NCBI RefSeq assembly: GCF_014201415.1
Contig: NZ_JACHEH010000003.1
Span: 186,001 to 250,000, forward strand
Length of the DNA stretch: 64,000 nucleotides
Direction of reading: 5' to 3'
Source of the DNA: Chelatococcus composti
GTDB taxonomy: Bacteria; Pseudomonadota; Alphaproteobacteria; Rhizobiales; Beijerinckiaceae
Shown: positions 26,328-35,298 of the stretch, one piece after another
Numbering within the stretch: the stretch's first letter is position 1
Layout: each line of letters starts with the position of its first letter
Notes under the pieces: generated by a model
What the model saw: the letters and a program-made list of their open reading frames with translations, nothing else
Database searches by the model: none
What the model was told of the DNA's origin: nothing
Position numbers and translations under genes: made by a program

Positions 26328-27407
26328 ATGGAGAGCGAAACAGTGTCCTTGAGCGAAGCGGCGTCCCGCGCTGTGCGCCTTCCTGCCGATCATCAGCCTG
26401 TCGCGGTCGGGCGCATCGGTGTGCTGCTGCTCAACCTCGGCACGCCCGATGCCACCGACTACTGGTCGATGCGCCGCTACCTCAAGGAGTTCCTCTCCGA
26501 CAGGCGTGTCATCGAGACGCCGCGCATCCTGTGGTGGCCGCTGCTCAACGGCGTCATCCTGACGACGCGCCCCGCCCGCAAGGGCAGGGACTACGAGACG
26601 ATCTGGAACAGGGAACGCAACGAGTCGCCCCTGAAGACCATCACGCGCTCGCAGGCCGAGAAGCTGGCGCAGAGGCTCGCTTCCCTGCCTGGCGGGGAGG
26701 AGGGGCGCATTGTCGTCGACTGGGCCATGCGCTACGGCAACCCGAGCATCAAGGAGCGGCTCGAGGCGCTGCAGCGTGCGGGCTGCGACCGCATCCTGCT
26801 CGTGCCGCTCTATCCGCAGTATGCGGCGGCGACCACGGCCACCGCCTGTGACAAGGCCTTCGAGGCGCTGATGCGCATGCGCTGGCAGCCGACCATCCGC
26901 GTCTCACCGCCCTATCACGACGATCCCGTCTACATCGGCGCGGTGGTGGACAGCCTGAAGGCGGAACTCGCGAAGCTCCCGTTCGAGCCGGAGATCATCA
27001 TCGCCTCCTTCCACGGCGTGCCGAAGGACTATCACCTGAAGGGCGATCCCTATCACTGCCAGTGCCAGAAGACGGTGCGGCTCATGCGCGAGGCCCTCGG
27101 TCTGCCGCCGGAGCGGCTGCTGCTCACCTTCCAGTCGCGTTTCGGGCGGGCCGAATGGCTGCAGCCCTACACGGACATGACGGTGAAGGGCCTTGCCGAG
27201 AAGGGCGTCAAGCGCCTCGCCGTCATCACGCCGGGCTTTTCGGCCGACTGTCTCGAGACGCTGGAGGAGATCGCCGGCGAGAACGCCGAGATCTTCCGCG
27301 AGCACGGCGGTGAGCACTTCGCGGCCATCCCCTGCCTCAACGACTCGCCCGAGGGCATGCGCGTCATCGAGCACATCGTGAGGCGCGAGCTGCAAGGCTG
27401 GATCTGA
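26328..27407 (+). CDS. hemH: Ferrochelatase
   Basis: Inserts Fe(II) into protoporphyrin IX, the last step of haem synthesis. 359 residues. Signatures: GVLLLNLGTPDATDYWSMRRYLKEFLSD, DYWSVRRYL-type N-terminal block; RYGNPSI; LVPLYPQYAAATTAT; IIASFHGVPKDYHLKGDPYHCQC (catalytic His in SFHG); TFQSRFGRAEWLQPYTD; and ITPGFSADCLETLEEI with the conserved Glu. ATG 26328 has a poor ribosome site. GTG 26343 is preceded by GGAG and may be the true start, shortening the protein by five residues. It is divergent from the nucleotidase gene across 216 bases without a visible gene. Confidence 0.95.
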   Translation: MESETVSLSEAASRAVRLPADHQPVAVGRIGVLLLNLGTPDATDYWSMRRYLKEFLSDRRVIETPRILWWPLLNGVILTTRPARKGRDYETIWNRERNESPLKTITRSQAEKLAQRLASLPGGEEGRIVVDWAMRYGNPSIKERLEALQRAGCDRILLVPLYPQYAAATTATACDKAFEALMRMRWQPTIRVSPPYHDDPVYIGAVVDSLKAELAKLPFEPEIIIASFHGVPKDYHLKGDPYHCQCQKTVRLMREALGLPPERLLLTFQSRFGRAEWLQPYTDMTVKGLAEKGVKRLAVITPGFSADCLETLEEIAGENAEIFREHGGEHFAAIPCLNDSPEGMRVIEHIVRRELQGWI

Positions 27408-27575
27408 CGGCCGGTCTCGCGCGGCACCGCGACACATCCTGCCGCTCCGTCGGCAGGTGAGGCCTGTCGCTTGCGGTCCTGCACGCATCCGGATGTGATA
27501 TGAAGCGCCGCCGCCGTATCCGTGTGCGCGCGGCGGCAACGTATTGCGCCGGGGCTCCGCGTGAGAGGGGGCATC

Positions 27576-28583
27576 ATGTTCGGTTTCGATATCTTCGTCG
27601 TCGTTCTCGTCGGTCTCGTCGTCCTGACGATCGCGCTCGGCGTGCGGACCGTGCCGCAGGGCTACGCCTACACGGTGGAGCGTTTCGGCCGCTACTCGCG
27701 CTCGCTGGGCCCCGGGCTTGGCCTCATCGTGCCCTTCATCGAAACCATCGGGCACAAGGTGAACATGATGGAGCAGGTGCTCGACGTGCCGAGCCAGGAG
27801 GCCATCACCAAGGACAACGCCACCGTCAGGATCGATGCCGTCTCGTTCTTCCAGGTGCTGGACGCGGCGCGGGCCTCCTACGAGGTGGCGGACCTGTCGC
27901 AGGCGCTGCTGACGCTGACGATGACCAACATCCGCACCGTCGTCGGCTCGATGGACCTCGACCAGCTCCTGTCGCACCGTGACGAGATCAACGAGCGGCT
28001 GTTGCGCGTCATGGATGCCGCGGCCTCGCCCTGGGGCGTCAAGGTGACGCGCATCGAGATCAAGGACATCCTGCCGCCCGCAGACCTCGCCGATGCCATG
28101 GCCAGGCAGATGAAGGCCGAGCGCGAGAAGCGCGCCAGCATCCTCGAGGCCGAGGGCGAGCGCCAGGCGCAGATCCTGCGTGCGGAGGGCGAGAAGCAGG
28201 CGCAGATCCTCGCCGCCGAGGGCCGCAAGGAAGCCGCCTTCCGAGACGCGGAGGCGCGCGAGCGCCTGGCCGAGGCCGAGGCCAGGGCGACCGCGCTCGT
28301 CAGCGAGGCCATCGCCCAGGGCGACCTTGCCGCTGCGAACTTCCTCGTCGCCGAAAAATATGTCGATGCGCTCAAGGGCCTCGCAGCCGCGCCCAACCAG
28401 AAGGTGGTGGTGGTGCCGATTGAGGCGGCGAGTGTCGTCGGCACGCTCGCCGGTCTCGGCGAGATCACCAAGACGGTCTTCGGCGAGGGGGGGACTGGCA
28501 CTGCCGCGGCGCGGCAGCTCCAGAGCGCCCGCCGTGGCAGTGTGCCGGCGAGCGGCGGCCCTGGCGCGGGCGGGCCGGCCTGA
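27576..28583 (+). CDS. SPFH/band 7 membrane protein (stomatin-like, QmcA-type)
   Basis: 335 residues. One N-terminal TM helix (DIFVVVLVGLVVLTIALGV) anchors an SPFH domain: RTVPQGYAYTVERFGRYSRSLGPGLGLIVPFIE, VLDVPSQEAITKDNATVRIDAV. A long Ala/Glu-rich coiled coil follows with tandem EAEGERQAQILRAEGEKQAQIL-like repeats, then a Gly/Pro-rich tail. It forms large oligomers in the inner membrane, sometimes serving as a scaffold for FtsH-type proteases (family knowledge). The NfeD gene follows 12 bases later, the standard pairing. GAGAGGGGG precedes the ATG. Confidence 0.93.
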   Translation: MFGFDIFVVVLVGLVVLTIALGVRTVPQGYAYTVERFGRYSRSLGPGLGLIVPFIETIGHKVNMMEQVLDVPSQEAITKDNATVRIDAVSFFQVLDAARASYEVADLSQALLTLTMTNIRTVVGSMDLDQLLSHRDEINERLLRVMDAAASPWGVKVTRIEIKDILPPADLADAMARQMKAEREKRASILEAEGERQAQILRAEGEKQAQILAAEGRKEAAFRDAEARERLAEAEARATALVSEAIAQGDLAAANFLVAEKYVDALKGLAAAPNQKVVVVPIEAASVVGTLAGLGEITKTVFGEGGTGTAAARQLQSARRGSVPASGGPGAGGPA

Positions 28584-28595
28584 CGGGAGGCGGAT

Positions 28596-29060
28596 ATGAT
28601 CCGCGATGCGATCGTGGCCCTCGGGCCGTGGAGCTGGGTTGTGCTGGGCTTGCTGCTCGCTGCGCTCGAGCTCTTGGCGCCGGGGGTATTCCTCATCTGG
28701 TTCGGCCTCGCCGCCATCGTGACGGGTCTGCTCGACGCCGTGTTCGACCTGTCGTGGCAGACGAGCGCCATCATCTTCGCGCTGCTGTCCGTGGTGAGTG
28801 TCGTCGCGGGCCGCCTCGCCACCCGTCGGCGCGGCGTGCACGAGGCCGAGCAGCCCTTCCTCAACCGGCGCGGGGCGGCGCTCGTCGGCCGCCGCTTCAC
28901 GCTCGACGCCCCCATCACGGGCGGCGAAGGCTGGGTGCGCGTCGACGACAGCGTCTGGCGTGTCGTGGGGCAGGATTGTCCGGCAGGGACGCGGGTCACC
29001 GTCACGGGCATCGACGGGGCCAATCTCGTCGTCGTGCCGGACGGGGACGGCGGCGCCTGA
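28596..29060 (+). CDS. NfeD-like membrane protein
   Basis: 154 residues: three hydrophobic helices (VVLGLLLAALELLAPGVFLIW, AAIVTGLLDAVF, SAIIFALLSVVSVVAG) followed by a soluble OB-fold domain (NRRGAALVGRRFTLDAPITGGEGWVRVDDSVWRVVG). This short form lacks the ClpP-like protease domain of long NfeD, as in E. coli YbbK/QmcA partners. It acts with the SPFH protein upstream. Its stop codon lies in the loop of a hairpin. Confidence 0.92.
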   Translation: MIRDAIVALGPWSWVVLGLLLAALELLAPGVFLIWFGLAAIVTGLLDAVFDLSWQTSAIIFALLSVVSVVAGRLATRRRGVHEAEQPFLNRRGAALVGRRFTLDAPITGGEGWVRVDDSVWRVVGQDCPAGTRVTVTGIDGANLVVVPDGDGGA

Positions 29061-29070
29061 GGCGCCGTCG
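29048..29070. terminator. Hairpin around the nfeD stop codon
   Basis: CGGCGGCGCC (29048-29057) pairs with GGCGCCGTCG (29061-29070), one G-T wobble; the loop is the TGA stop itself. It lies between convergent genes and has no T-run, so it may act as a barrier or mRNA-end stabiliser. Confidence 0.35.
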
Positions 29071-29078
29071 CCAGGGAG

Positions 29079-29549
29079 TCACTGCTGCAGGCAGATGCGG
29101 CCGTGCCGCGCCCGGCCGGCGAGCTGACGGAAGTCCCGCCCGGACATGCGGACGATCGTCTCGTGGTCGCCCGCCTCGAAATAGATCTCCGAGAGGTTGG
29201 CCAGCGTCTCGTCGACGATCATCGGCATGCCGTAAGCGGCGCCGAGCGGGGGCACCGCGCCGCGCGCACAATCGGGAAAGAGGCGCTCGATCTCCGCCTC
29301 GTGGGCGAGCTCGATCTCCTCGTCGAGCATCTCGCTGACGGCACGAAGGCTGAGGTGCCGCGAGGCGGGCAGCACGGCCAGCATGTAGCCGGCCCTGTCC
29401 TTCAGCACGACCGCCTTAGCGATCATGTCGGCGGGCACCTCGCAGGCCTTCGCCGTGCGCATCGAGGTGGCGGTGGGTTCGTGGCGCATGAGGTCGTAGG
29501 TGACGCCGCTGCGCGACAGGTAGTGTTCGAGCCGTGGTGCTGTGGACAT
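29079..29549 (-). CDS. YbaK/EbsC-type aminoacyl-tRNA deacylase
   Basis: 156-residue cytoplasmic protein of the YbaK/ProX editing fold, which hydrolyses mischarged tRNAs. Visible: TAKACEVPADMIAKAVVLKDRAGYMLAVLP (the conserved Lys in AKAVVLK), LDEEIELAHEAEIERLFPDCARGAVPPLGAAYGMP (G.VPP.G motif) and RMSGRDFRQLAG. YbaK itself deacylates Cys-tRNA-Pro; which tRNA this one edits cannot be told. Start 29549 has GGGAGA upstream. Confidence 0.88.
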   Translation of the reverse strand: MSTAPRLEHYLSRSGVTYDLMRHEPTATSMRTAKACEVPADMIAKAVVLKDRAGYMLAVLPASRHLSLRAVSEMLDEEIELAHEAEIERLFPDCARGAVPPLGAAYGMPMIVDETLANLSEIYFEAGDHETIVRMSGRDFRQLAGRARHGRICLQQ

Positions 29550-29750
29550 GACGCGTTCTCCCTTCGCGGGCGGGCCTTCACCCCGCTCGGGACCGACGCG
29601 ATGTTGTCCGCCACGGCCTTGCGGGGCCTGTGACGACGATGATGTTGGCCGCGCCGCCCGACGGGCGGCCCCCCGGCTCCTGGAGAGGATCATACCGTCT
29701 GGGGTCCGGCGCGGAAAGCACGATCGGGCGGCCTGACGGCGCCCGGACCC

Positions 29751-30770
29751 TCAGGCAGCGCCGGCGCGCAGGAGGTCGAGCACGTGGATGATGCCGACCG
29801 CGCGCCCGTTCTCGGCGACCACGAGGGCGCCGACCTTCATCCGCTCCACGACTTCCAGCGCTTCGCCGAGCAGCGTCTCCGGCGCGACGGACTTGGGCGT
29901 GGGGTTCATCACCTCCTCCACCCGCTGGGCGAGCAGCGAGGGGTTCATGTGACGGCGCAGGTCACCGTCGGTGACGATCCCGACGAGTCGGCCGTCGTCC
30001 TCCGTCACCAGCACGCAGCCAAAGCCCTTGGCGCTCGTCTCGACGATCGCATCGGCCATCGAGGTGCCGCGGCGCACGATCGGCAGCCGCTCGCCGGTGT
30101 GCATGATGTCGCGCACGAATTTGAGCTGCGCGCCCAGCTTGCCGCCCGGGTGATAGATGCGGAAATCCTGCGCCGAGAAGCCGCGGCTCTCGAGCAGGGC
30201 GATGGCCAGTGCGTCGCCGAGGGCGAGCTGCATCGTGGTGGAGGTCGTGGGGGCGAGCCCGTTCGGGCAGGCCTCGCTCGCCTTGGGCAGTGCCAGGCAC
30301 ACGTCGGCCTCACGGCCGAGCGTCGACTGCGCGCTCGACGTGAAGGCGATGAGCGGCACGCGGAAGCGCTTGGCATAGCCGATGATGTCGGAAAGCTCCG
30401 CCGTCTCGCCCGACCAGGAGAGGGCGAGAATGGCGTCGTCCGTCTGGATCATGCCGAGATCGCCGTGGCTCGCCTCGCTGGGGTGGACGAAATAGGCGGG
30501 CGTGCCTGTGGAGGCCATGGTAGCGGCGATCTTGCGGCCGATGTGGCCGGACTTGCCCATGCCGGTCACGATGACGCGGCCACGCGCCCCCGAGATCGTG
30601 TTGACGGCGGCCTCGAAGGGGCCGGCCAGCTCCCTTTCAAGCGCCGCGATCAGCGCCTCGAGCCCGGACCGCTCGCTCGACAGCGTGCGCAGGGCCGACG
30701 CCACGGCCGTCCCGGACCTGCGCTGCGTCGTGCCGGTGTCGCGGGCTGCAAGGCTCGTCATGGTGATCAT
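29751..30770 (-). CDS. kdsD: Arabinose-5-phosphate isomerase (KdsD/KpsF)
   Basis: Converts ribulose-5-P to arabinose-5-P, the first step towards Kdo and lipopolysaccharide. 339 residues: an SIS domain (VIVTGMGKSGHIGRKIAATMASTGTPAYFVHPSEASHGDLGM, SWSGETAELSDII, PTTSTTMQLALGDALAIALLE) and then two CBS domains (VRDIMHTGERLPIV..., VEEVMNPTPKSV...). The residues GKSG, HP.EA.HGDLG and E of the TT.TT.....GDALA block match the family. Start 30770 or, with a better AGGA, 30761 (MTSLAARD). Confidence 0.94.
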   Translation of the reverse strand: MITMTSLAARDTGTTQRRSGTAVASALRTLSSERSGLEALIAALERELAGPFEAAVNTISGARGRVIVTGMGKSGHIGRKIAATMASTGTPAYFVHPSEASHGDLGMIQTDDAILALSWSGETAELSDIIGYAKRFRVPLIAFTSSAQSTLGREADVCLALPKASEACPNGLAPTTSTTMQLALGDALAIALLESRGFSAQDFRIYHPGGKLGAQLKFVRDIMHTGERLPIVRRGTSMADAIVETSAKGFGCVLVTEDDGRLVGIVTDGDLRRHMNPSLLAQRVEEVMNPTPKSVAPETLLGEALEVVERMKVGALVVAENGRAVGIIHVLDLLRAGAA

Positions 30771-30945
30771 CCTGTTCTTGTCCTGCTCCTGGCGTCAGGC
30801 GCCCGGTTGTTCGCGCGGTCTTTAGCACGGCAGGCGCCGGCAGGCGAAGCCCGCACCGGGTTACCGGGCGTTAACCATGTCGCTTTAGCCTCCATTAACC
30901 ACGCTGGCCGCTTGCCGGAGGCCTCTCCAGGGCGGCCGCATCGCA

Positions 30946-32469
30946 TTGCTGCTGCAGGAAAGCGTCGATTTGCGTCAGTGCCCCCCCATAGTCTCGCGCC
31001 GGTGCGGCGCTGCGCCGCTCGCAGCGTGCATCGCTGCCGGTGCGATTCTTCTGGCAGGGCCGGCCGCACACGGCCAGGAGGGGGCGTCGTTTCTCTCGTT
31101 GCGCGGCACTGTGCAGCCCGGCCACGACAGCGGCGGGGCGGTGCCGCTGCCGGGCGTGCTGGAGACGCCCGCCGAGGCACCGCAGGCCCCGTCGCCTTCC
31201 CCCGTCTATCGCCCGGTGCGGGCGCCGGTCTCGCTGGAGCGCAGCCCGCTGCGCCCGTCGCAGGGGCTCTCCGCGGGCGAGCCGCTGTCGCTCGGCAGCG
31301 TGCCCCGGTTGCCACGGCCGGACGAGGAGGAGGATCCGTGGGGGCCGCTCGGCCTGCGACTCGGCACGCTGACCGTCTTTCCCTCGATCGAGATCGATGG
31401 TGGCTACGACAGCAATCCACGGCGCGAGGGCGGTGCCGGGAAGGGGGCGGCAGCCATCCTCACGCGCGGCGAGGTTTCCGTGCGGTCCGACTGGTCGCGC
31501 CATGCGCTCACCGGCCATCTGCGCGGCTCCTACTGGGCCTTCCCGGCCCTCGAGAAGGCGGACCGGCCTGAGGCGGATGCCCGTCTCAACCTGCGCCTCG
31601 ACGCCACGCAGGACACCACCATCAATATCGAGGGGCGTGGCTCGCTGACGACGCAGCGTTCCGACAACCCCAACCTGCCGGGCGGGGTCGTCAATCAGCC
31701 GACCATCGTTTCCTATGGCGGATCGCTGGGCGCCACGCACCGCTTCAACCGTCTGGCGCTTGGCGTGACCGGCTCCGTCGAGCGCAATGTCTATGGCGAT
31801 GCCGAGTTTGCCGACGGTAGCCGTCTTGACCAGGGCTATCGCAACTACAACGAATACGGGCTGCGGCTCAGGGCGGGCTACGAGGTGCACCCCGGCCTTG
31901 AGCCCTTCGTCGAGGGGCTGGTCGACCGCAGGCAGTATGACGAGCGGTTCAACGCCGGCGGCTTTGAGCGGTCGTCCAGGGGCCTCGGCGCGCGCGTCGG
32001 AACGACCTTCGAGATCACGCGTCTCATCACCGGCGAGGCGGCGATCGGGCACCAGGTGCGCAAGTATGACGATCCGCGCCTTGCAGACCTGCGTGGCCCC
32101 ATCGGCGAGCTGTCGCTGATCTGGCGGCCGTCGGCGCTGACGACCGTGCGGCTCACCGGCTCCAGCTCCCTCGGCGAGACGACCATCGCCGGATCGAGCG
32201 GCGTCGTGAACCGCAGCGCTACGCTGGCGCTGGAGCACGCCCTGCGCCGCAACCTCATCTTCACGGCCTCGGCGACCATTGGCGAGAGCGACTACAGGGG
32301 CGTGGACCTCAGGGAGAGGGAATTCACCGGCGCCCTCGGGATCGAGTGGAAGCTGACGCGCACGCTCGCCGTGCGGGCCGGCTTCACGCACGAGCGGCTA
32401 GACAGCTCCTCGCCCGGTGAGGACTACACGGCCAACATCTTCCTCGTCGGGCTGCGCCTGCAGCGGTAG
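30946..32469 (+). CDS. Outer-membrane beta-barrel protein (BBP2-like)
   Basis: 507 residues with TTG as apparent start; the first recognisable element is a Sec signal (APLAACIAAGAILLAGPAAHG-QEG). A Pro-rich linker to about residue 130 precedes a barrel built of alternating strands, starting GTLTVFPSIEIDGGYDSNPRR and ending YTANIFLVGLRLQR with the aromatic/basic C-terminus typical of outer-membrane proteins. The FPSIEI..GYDSNP block is the signature of PF10082-type proteins, often near capsule or exopolysaccharide genes. It precedes galU (convergent). Function unknown. The exact start is uncertain. Confidence 0.82.
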   Translation: MLLQESVDLRQCPPIVSRRCGAAPLAACIAAGAILLAGPAAHGQEGASFLSLRGTVQPGHDSGGAVPLPGVLETPAEAPQAPSPSPVYRPVRAPVSLERSPLRPSQGLSAGEPLSLGSVPRLPRPDEEEDPWGPLGLRLGTLTVFPSIEIDGGYDSNPRREGGAGKGAAAILTRGEVSVRSDWSRHALTGHLRGSYWAFPALEKADRPEADARLNLRLDATQDTTINIEGRGSLTTQRSDNPNLPGGVVNQPTIVSYGGSLGATHRFNRLALGVTGSVERNVYGDAEFADGSRLDQGYRNYNEYGLRLRAGYEVHPGLEPFVEGLVDRRQYDERFNAGGFERSSRGLGARVGTTFEITRLITGEAAIGHQVRKYDDPRLADLRGPIGELSLIWRPSALTTVRLTGSSSLGETTIAGSSGVVNRSATLALEHALRRNLIFTASATIGESDYRGVDLREREFTGALGIEWKLTRTLAVRAGFTHERLDSSSPGEDYTANIFLVGLRLQR

Positions 32470-32506
32470 GGCGGCGGGCACCGGCAGCCGGCGCCCGCCA
32501 TCCGCA

Positions 32507-33397
32507 TCACTTCTTGGCCAGCAGGGCTTCGAGCTCGCGGCGGTAGTCGGCGCCGAGCTCGGGATGCGACAGTGCATAGGCGGCGTTCGCCGCCAGGAAG
32601 CCCAGCTTGGAGCCGCAGTCGTAGATGTCGCCGTCGAAACGGGTGGCGAAGAACGGCTGCGACTTCGACAGCGTGATCATGGCGTCGGTGAGCTGGATCT
32701 CGCCGCCGGCGCCACGCTCCTGCTTGGCGAGCAGATCGAAGATCTCCGGCTGCAGGATGTAGCGCCCGGAGATGGCGAGATTGGAGGGGGCGGTGCCCTT
32801 GGCCGGCTTCTCGACCATCTGCGTGATCGGATAGACCTTGCCGTTGCCAATGGGCTCGCCGACGCCCGTGATGCCGTATTGGTGCGTCTGGTCGGCCGGC
32901 ACCTCGTAGACGGCGATCATGTTGCCGCCGGTGGCGTAGGCCTCGTAGGCCTCGATCATCTCGGCCAGGCAGGGGCGCGCGCCGAGGTGCAGCATGTCGG
33001 GCAGGAGCAGGGCGAAGGGTTCGTCGCCGACGATGTCGCGCGCGCACCAGACGGCGTGGCCGAGGCCGAGCGGCCCCTGCTGGCGGGTGAAGCTGGTCTG
33101 CCCGGGGCCCGGCAGGTCACGACGCAGCTGCTCGAGTTCCTTGGTCTTGCCCCGCGCCTCGAGCGTGCGCTCCAGTTCGAACTGGCTGTCGAAATGGTCC
33201 TCGATGACGCCCTTGTTTCGACCCGTCACAAAGACGAAGTGCTCGATGCCGGCGGCTCGCGCCTCATCCACCACGTGCTGGATAACCGGGCGGTCGACCA
33301 CCGTCAGCATTTCCTTCGGCATCGCCTTCGTGGCGGGCAGAAAACGGGTGCCGAGGCCCGCGACGGGAAATACGGCCTTTCGGATCGGCTTCTTCAT
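32507..33397 (-). CDS. galU: UTP-glucose-1-phosphate uridylyltransferase
   Basis: Makes UDP-glucose from UTP and glucose-1-P. 296 residues. The nucleotide-binding signature is [23 protein letters not shown], followed by [69 protein letters not shown] and [14 protein letters not shown]. Start 33397 ([11 protein letters not shown]). It lies back-to-back with a degraded galE, whose product would have used UDP-glucose. Confidence 0.96.
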   Translation of the reverse strand: MKKPIRKAVFPVAGLGTRFLPATKAMPKEMLTVVDRPVIQHVVDEARAAGIEHFVFVTGRNKGVIEDHFDSQFELERTLEARGKTKELEQLRRDLPGPGQTSFTRQQGPLGLGHAVWCARDIVGDEPFALLLPDMLHLGARPCLAEMIEAYEAYATGGNMIAVYEVPADQTHQYGITGVGEPIGNGKVYPITQMVEKPAKGTAPSNLAISGRYILQPEIFDLLAKQERGAGGEIQLTDAMITLSKSQPFFATRFDGDIYDCGSKLGFLAANAAYALSHPELGADYRRELEALLAKK

Positions 33398-33501
33398 GGA
33401 ACCCCAAGGACTGGAGGGCACAACGAGAAACACGGCCCGGCGCCCTCTCTTGCCCTGGCCGTGCCCACACGAGATGCTCGCCGATCTTGACCGGCGAACG
33501 T

Positions 33502-33524
33502 GTCAATCGCGTAACGCGATTGAC
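33502..33524. promoter_or_regulatory. Perfect 23-bp palindrome between galU and the galE remnant
   Basis: Arms GTCAATCGCGT (33502-33512) and ACGCGATTGAC (33514-33524) around a single A. A further TGTCAAT copy lies at 33543-33549. Neither strand has a T-run. It lies 105 bases before the galU ATG and 87 bases before the galE remnant ATG, in a divergent promoter region. Most likely an operator for a dimeric regulator. Confidence 0.55.
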
Positions 33525-33610
33525 GGCTGAACGCTGCCGGTCTGTCAATAGTTCCGCGGGCTGCAGAAGGCGCCCGCGCGACAGCCAGGCGCGGGAGGGG
33601 GGATGGGGGC

Positions 33611-33824
33611 ATGAGCGTCGCGGTGACCGGCGGGGGCGGCTACATCGGCAGTCATATGGTTCTCGAACGCGTGGAGGCGGGGGAGCGGGTCGTCGTGCTC
33701 GACGGCCGATGCTTCGCGCATCCGTGCCTTTTTCGACTGGGAGCCCCGGTACGACGGCTTCGATACGATCGTTGCCCAGGCGCTCGCGTGGGAGAGGAGG
33801 CTCGCCGGGCAACCGGCCATCTGA
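33611..33824 (+). pseudogene. galE: galE (UDP-glucose 4-epimerase) remnant with large internal deletion
   Basis: The first 31 codons read as an intact epimerase N-terminus: MSVAVTGGGGYIGSHMVLER, then GERVVVLD, i.e. the NAD-binding GxxGxxG region and first strand. From about 33705, in a different frame, the sequence encodes an epimerase C-terminus, ADASRIRAFFDWEPRYDGF followed by DTIVAQALAWERRLAGQPAI and a TGA at 33822. About 70 of the usual 330 codons remain. A frameshifting deletion of roughly 0.75-0.8 kb, removing the YxxxK catalytic core, explains both parts. The original ribosome site (GGGAGGGGGG) is still present. No function expected. Confidence 0.8.
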
Positions 33825-33920
33825 GGCCGGTGTCAACGTTTTTGCAACCATATGGCGCGAGCTAGTGGAGCGAGTGCGTAGGCGTGGCGGCTTCGGCCGC
33901 GTTTTGAACGGGGATCCGAC

Positions 33921-35255
33921 ATGCGGCATGGCAGCAGGGACGGGGAGACGGACTTCACCACCGCAAGCCGCGGGGGGCGCGTGCCGCTCGCTGCACTTGC
34001 CGTCAGCCTCGCCCTTGGGGCGTGCGCCTCGACGGAGGTGGTGTCCGTCGGCAGCATCACGCCCTATGCGCCGACCGAGCACAGGCTCACGCCAGAGGCG
34101 CCGCGCAGCCCGGCCCGCATCTCCCGTGGGGAGGGGACGCCGTCCCCGTCCTTCCGCGTCTTCGTCGCTGCCCTTTGGCCGGAGGCACAGGCCCGCGGCG
34201 TCTCGCGCGCCGTCTACGACGCGGCCTTCGCCGGCGTGACGCAGGACGAGAAGGTCATCGCGCTCACCAGGAAGCAGGCTGAGTTCTCCAAGCCGATCTG
34301 GGAATATCTCGCCTCAGCCGTTTCGCAGAACCGGCTGGAGCGTGGCACGCCCCTGACGCGCGAGTGGGCCTCGACCCTCGACGCCATCGAGCGCACCTAT
34401 GGCGTCGACCGCAAGGTCGTCATGGGCGTCTGGGGCATGGAGACGAATTTCGGCAGCTTCACCGGCTCGCACTATGTCGTGCGAGCACTCGCGACGCTCG
34501 CCGAGGCCAGGTATCGCGGTGACTATTTCCGCAACGAGCTGCTCACGGCTCTCGTCATCCTGCAAGAGGGGCACATCACGCCTGACCGGATGGAAGGCTC
34601 GTGGGCCGGCGCCATGGGCCAGACGCAGTTCATGCCGTCAAGCTTCATGCGCTACGCGGTCGACTTCACCGGCGACGGGCGGCGCGACATCTGGACCTCG
34701 GTGCCTGATGCGCTGGCCTCCACGGCCAACTACCTCAAGCAGAACGGCTGGCAGCCGGGGCTGCCGTGGGGCTTCGAGGTCAAGGTGCCTTCGGGTTTCC
34801 GCTATGGGCGGCAGGCCAGATCCTTCGCCGACTGGGCGGCAGAAGGCGTGCGCCGGGTGGACGGGCGCCCGCTGCCGGCGGCGGGCGAGGCGCGGCTCTT
34901 CCTGCCGGCCGGGGCGCGCGGGCCGGTCTTCCTGGTGACGAAGAACTTCGACGTCATCAAGCGCTACAACAACTCCGACGCCTATGCCCTCGGTGTCGCC
35001 CATCTCGGCGACCGGCTCTACGGCGGGGCGCCGATCCAGGCGCCGTGGCCGACCGACCAGGTGCCTCTTGCCAAGCACGAGCGGGAGGAGCTGCAGCGCC
35101 ACCTGGTGCGCCACGGCTATCACATCGGCGAGATCGACGGGCGCATCGGCTCGCATACGCGCGATGCCATCTTCGCCTTCCAGGAGAGCCGCGGCCTCGT
35201 CGCCGACGGGCACGCCGACGGCCGGCTGTTGGCGCTGCTCCGCCAGACGCGGTAA
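33921..35255 (+). CDS. Lytic murein transglycosylase B-like lipoprotein with peptidoglycan-binding domain
   Basis: Cleaves peptidoglycan glycan strands with anhydro-sugar formation. 444 residues. The lipobox LALGAC (Cys35) predicts a lipoprotein. The GH103 domain (about 75-360) shows FRVFVAALWPEAQARGVS, the catalytic Glu in GVWGMETNFGSFTG, QFMPSSFMRYAVDFTGDGRRDIW and RYNNSDAYALGVAHLGDRL. A C-terminal PG-binding domain (about 380-442) contains LQRHLVRHGYHIGEIDGRIGS and AIFAFQESRGLVADGHAD. Start ATG 33921 with GGGGATC upstream. The next gene starts 43 bases on and is probably cotranscribed. Confidence 0.93.
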   Translation: MRHGSRDGETDFTTASRGGRVPLAALAVSLALGACASTEVVSVGSITPYAPTEHRLTPEAPRSPARISRGEGTPSPSFRVFVAALWPEAQARGVSRAVYDAAFAGVTQDEKVIALTRKQAEFSKPIWEYLASAVSQNRLERGTPLTREWASTLDAIERTYGVDRKVVMGVWGMETNFGSFTGSHYVVRALATLAEARYRGDYFRNELLTALVILQEGHITPDRMEGSWAGAMGQTQFMPSSFMRYAVDFTGDGRRDIWTSVPDALASTANYLKQNGWQPGLPWGFEVKVPSGFRYGRQARSFADWAAEGVRRVDGRPLPAAGEARLFLPAGARGPVFLVTKNFDVIKRYNNSDAYALGVAHLGDRLYGGAPIQAPWPTDQVPLAKHEREELQRHLVRHGYHIGEIDGRIGSHTRDAIFAFQESRGLVADGHADGRLLALLRQTR

Positions 35256-35298
35256 CATGCGCCCGTCCCGGCCGCGGCCGGGGCGAGGAACGAGGGCA

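Noticed and set aside
30859..30900. TTAA-rich stretch before the beta-barrel gene as a CtrA site
   Set aside because: The TTAA/TTAAC elements have wrong spacing (six or about twenty bases instead of seven).
33487..34239. 250-codon + frame over the galE remnant
   Set aside because: Arg/Ser-rich without motifs. It crosses both the palindrome and the start of the MltB gene.
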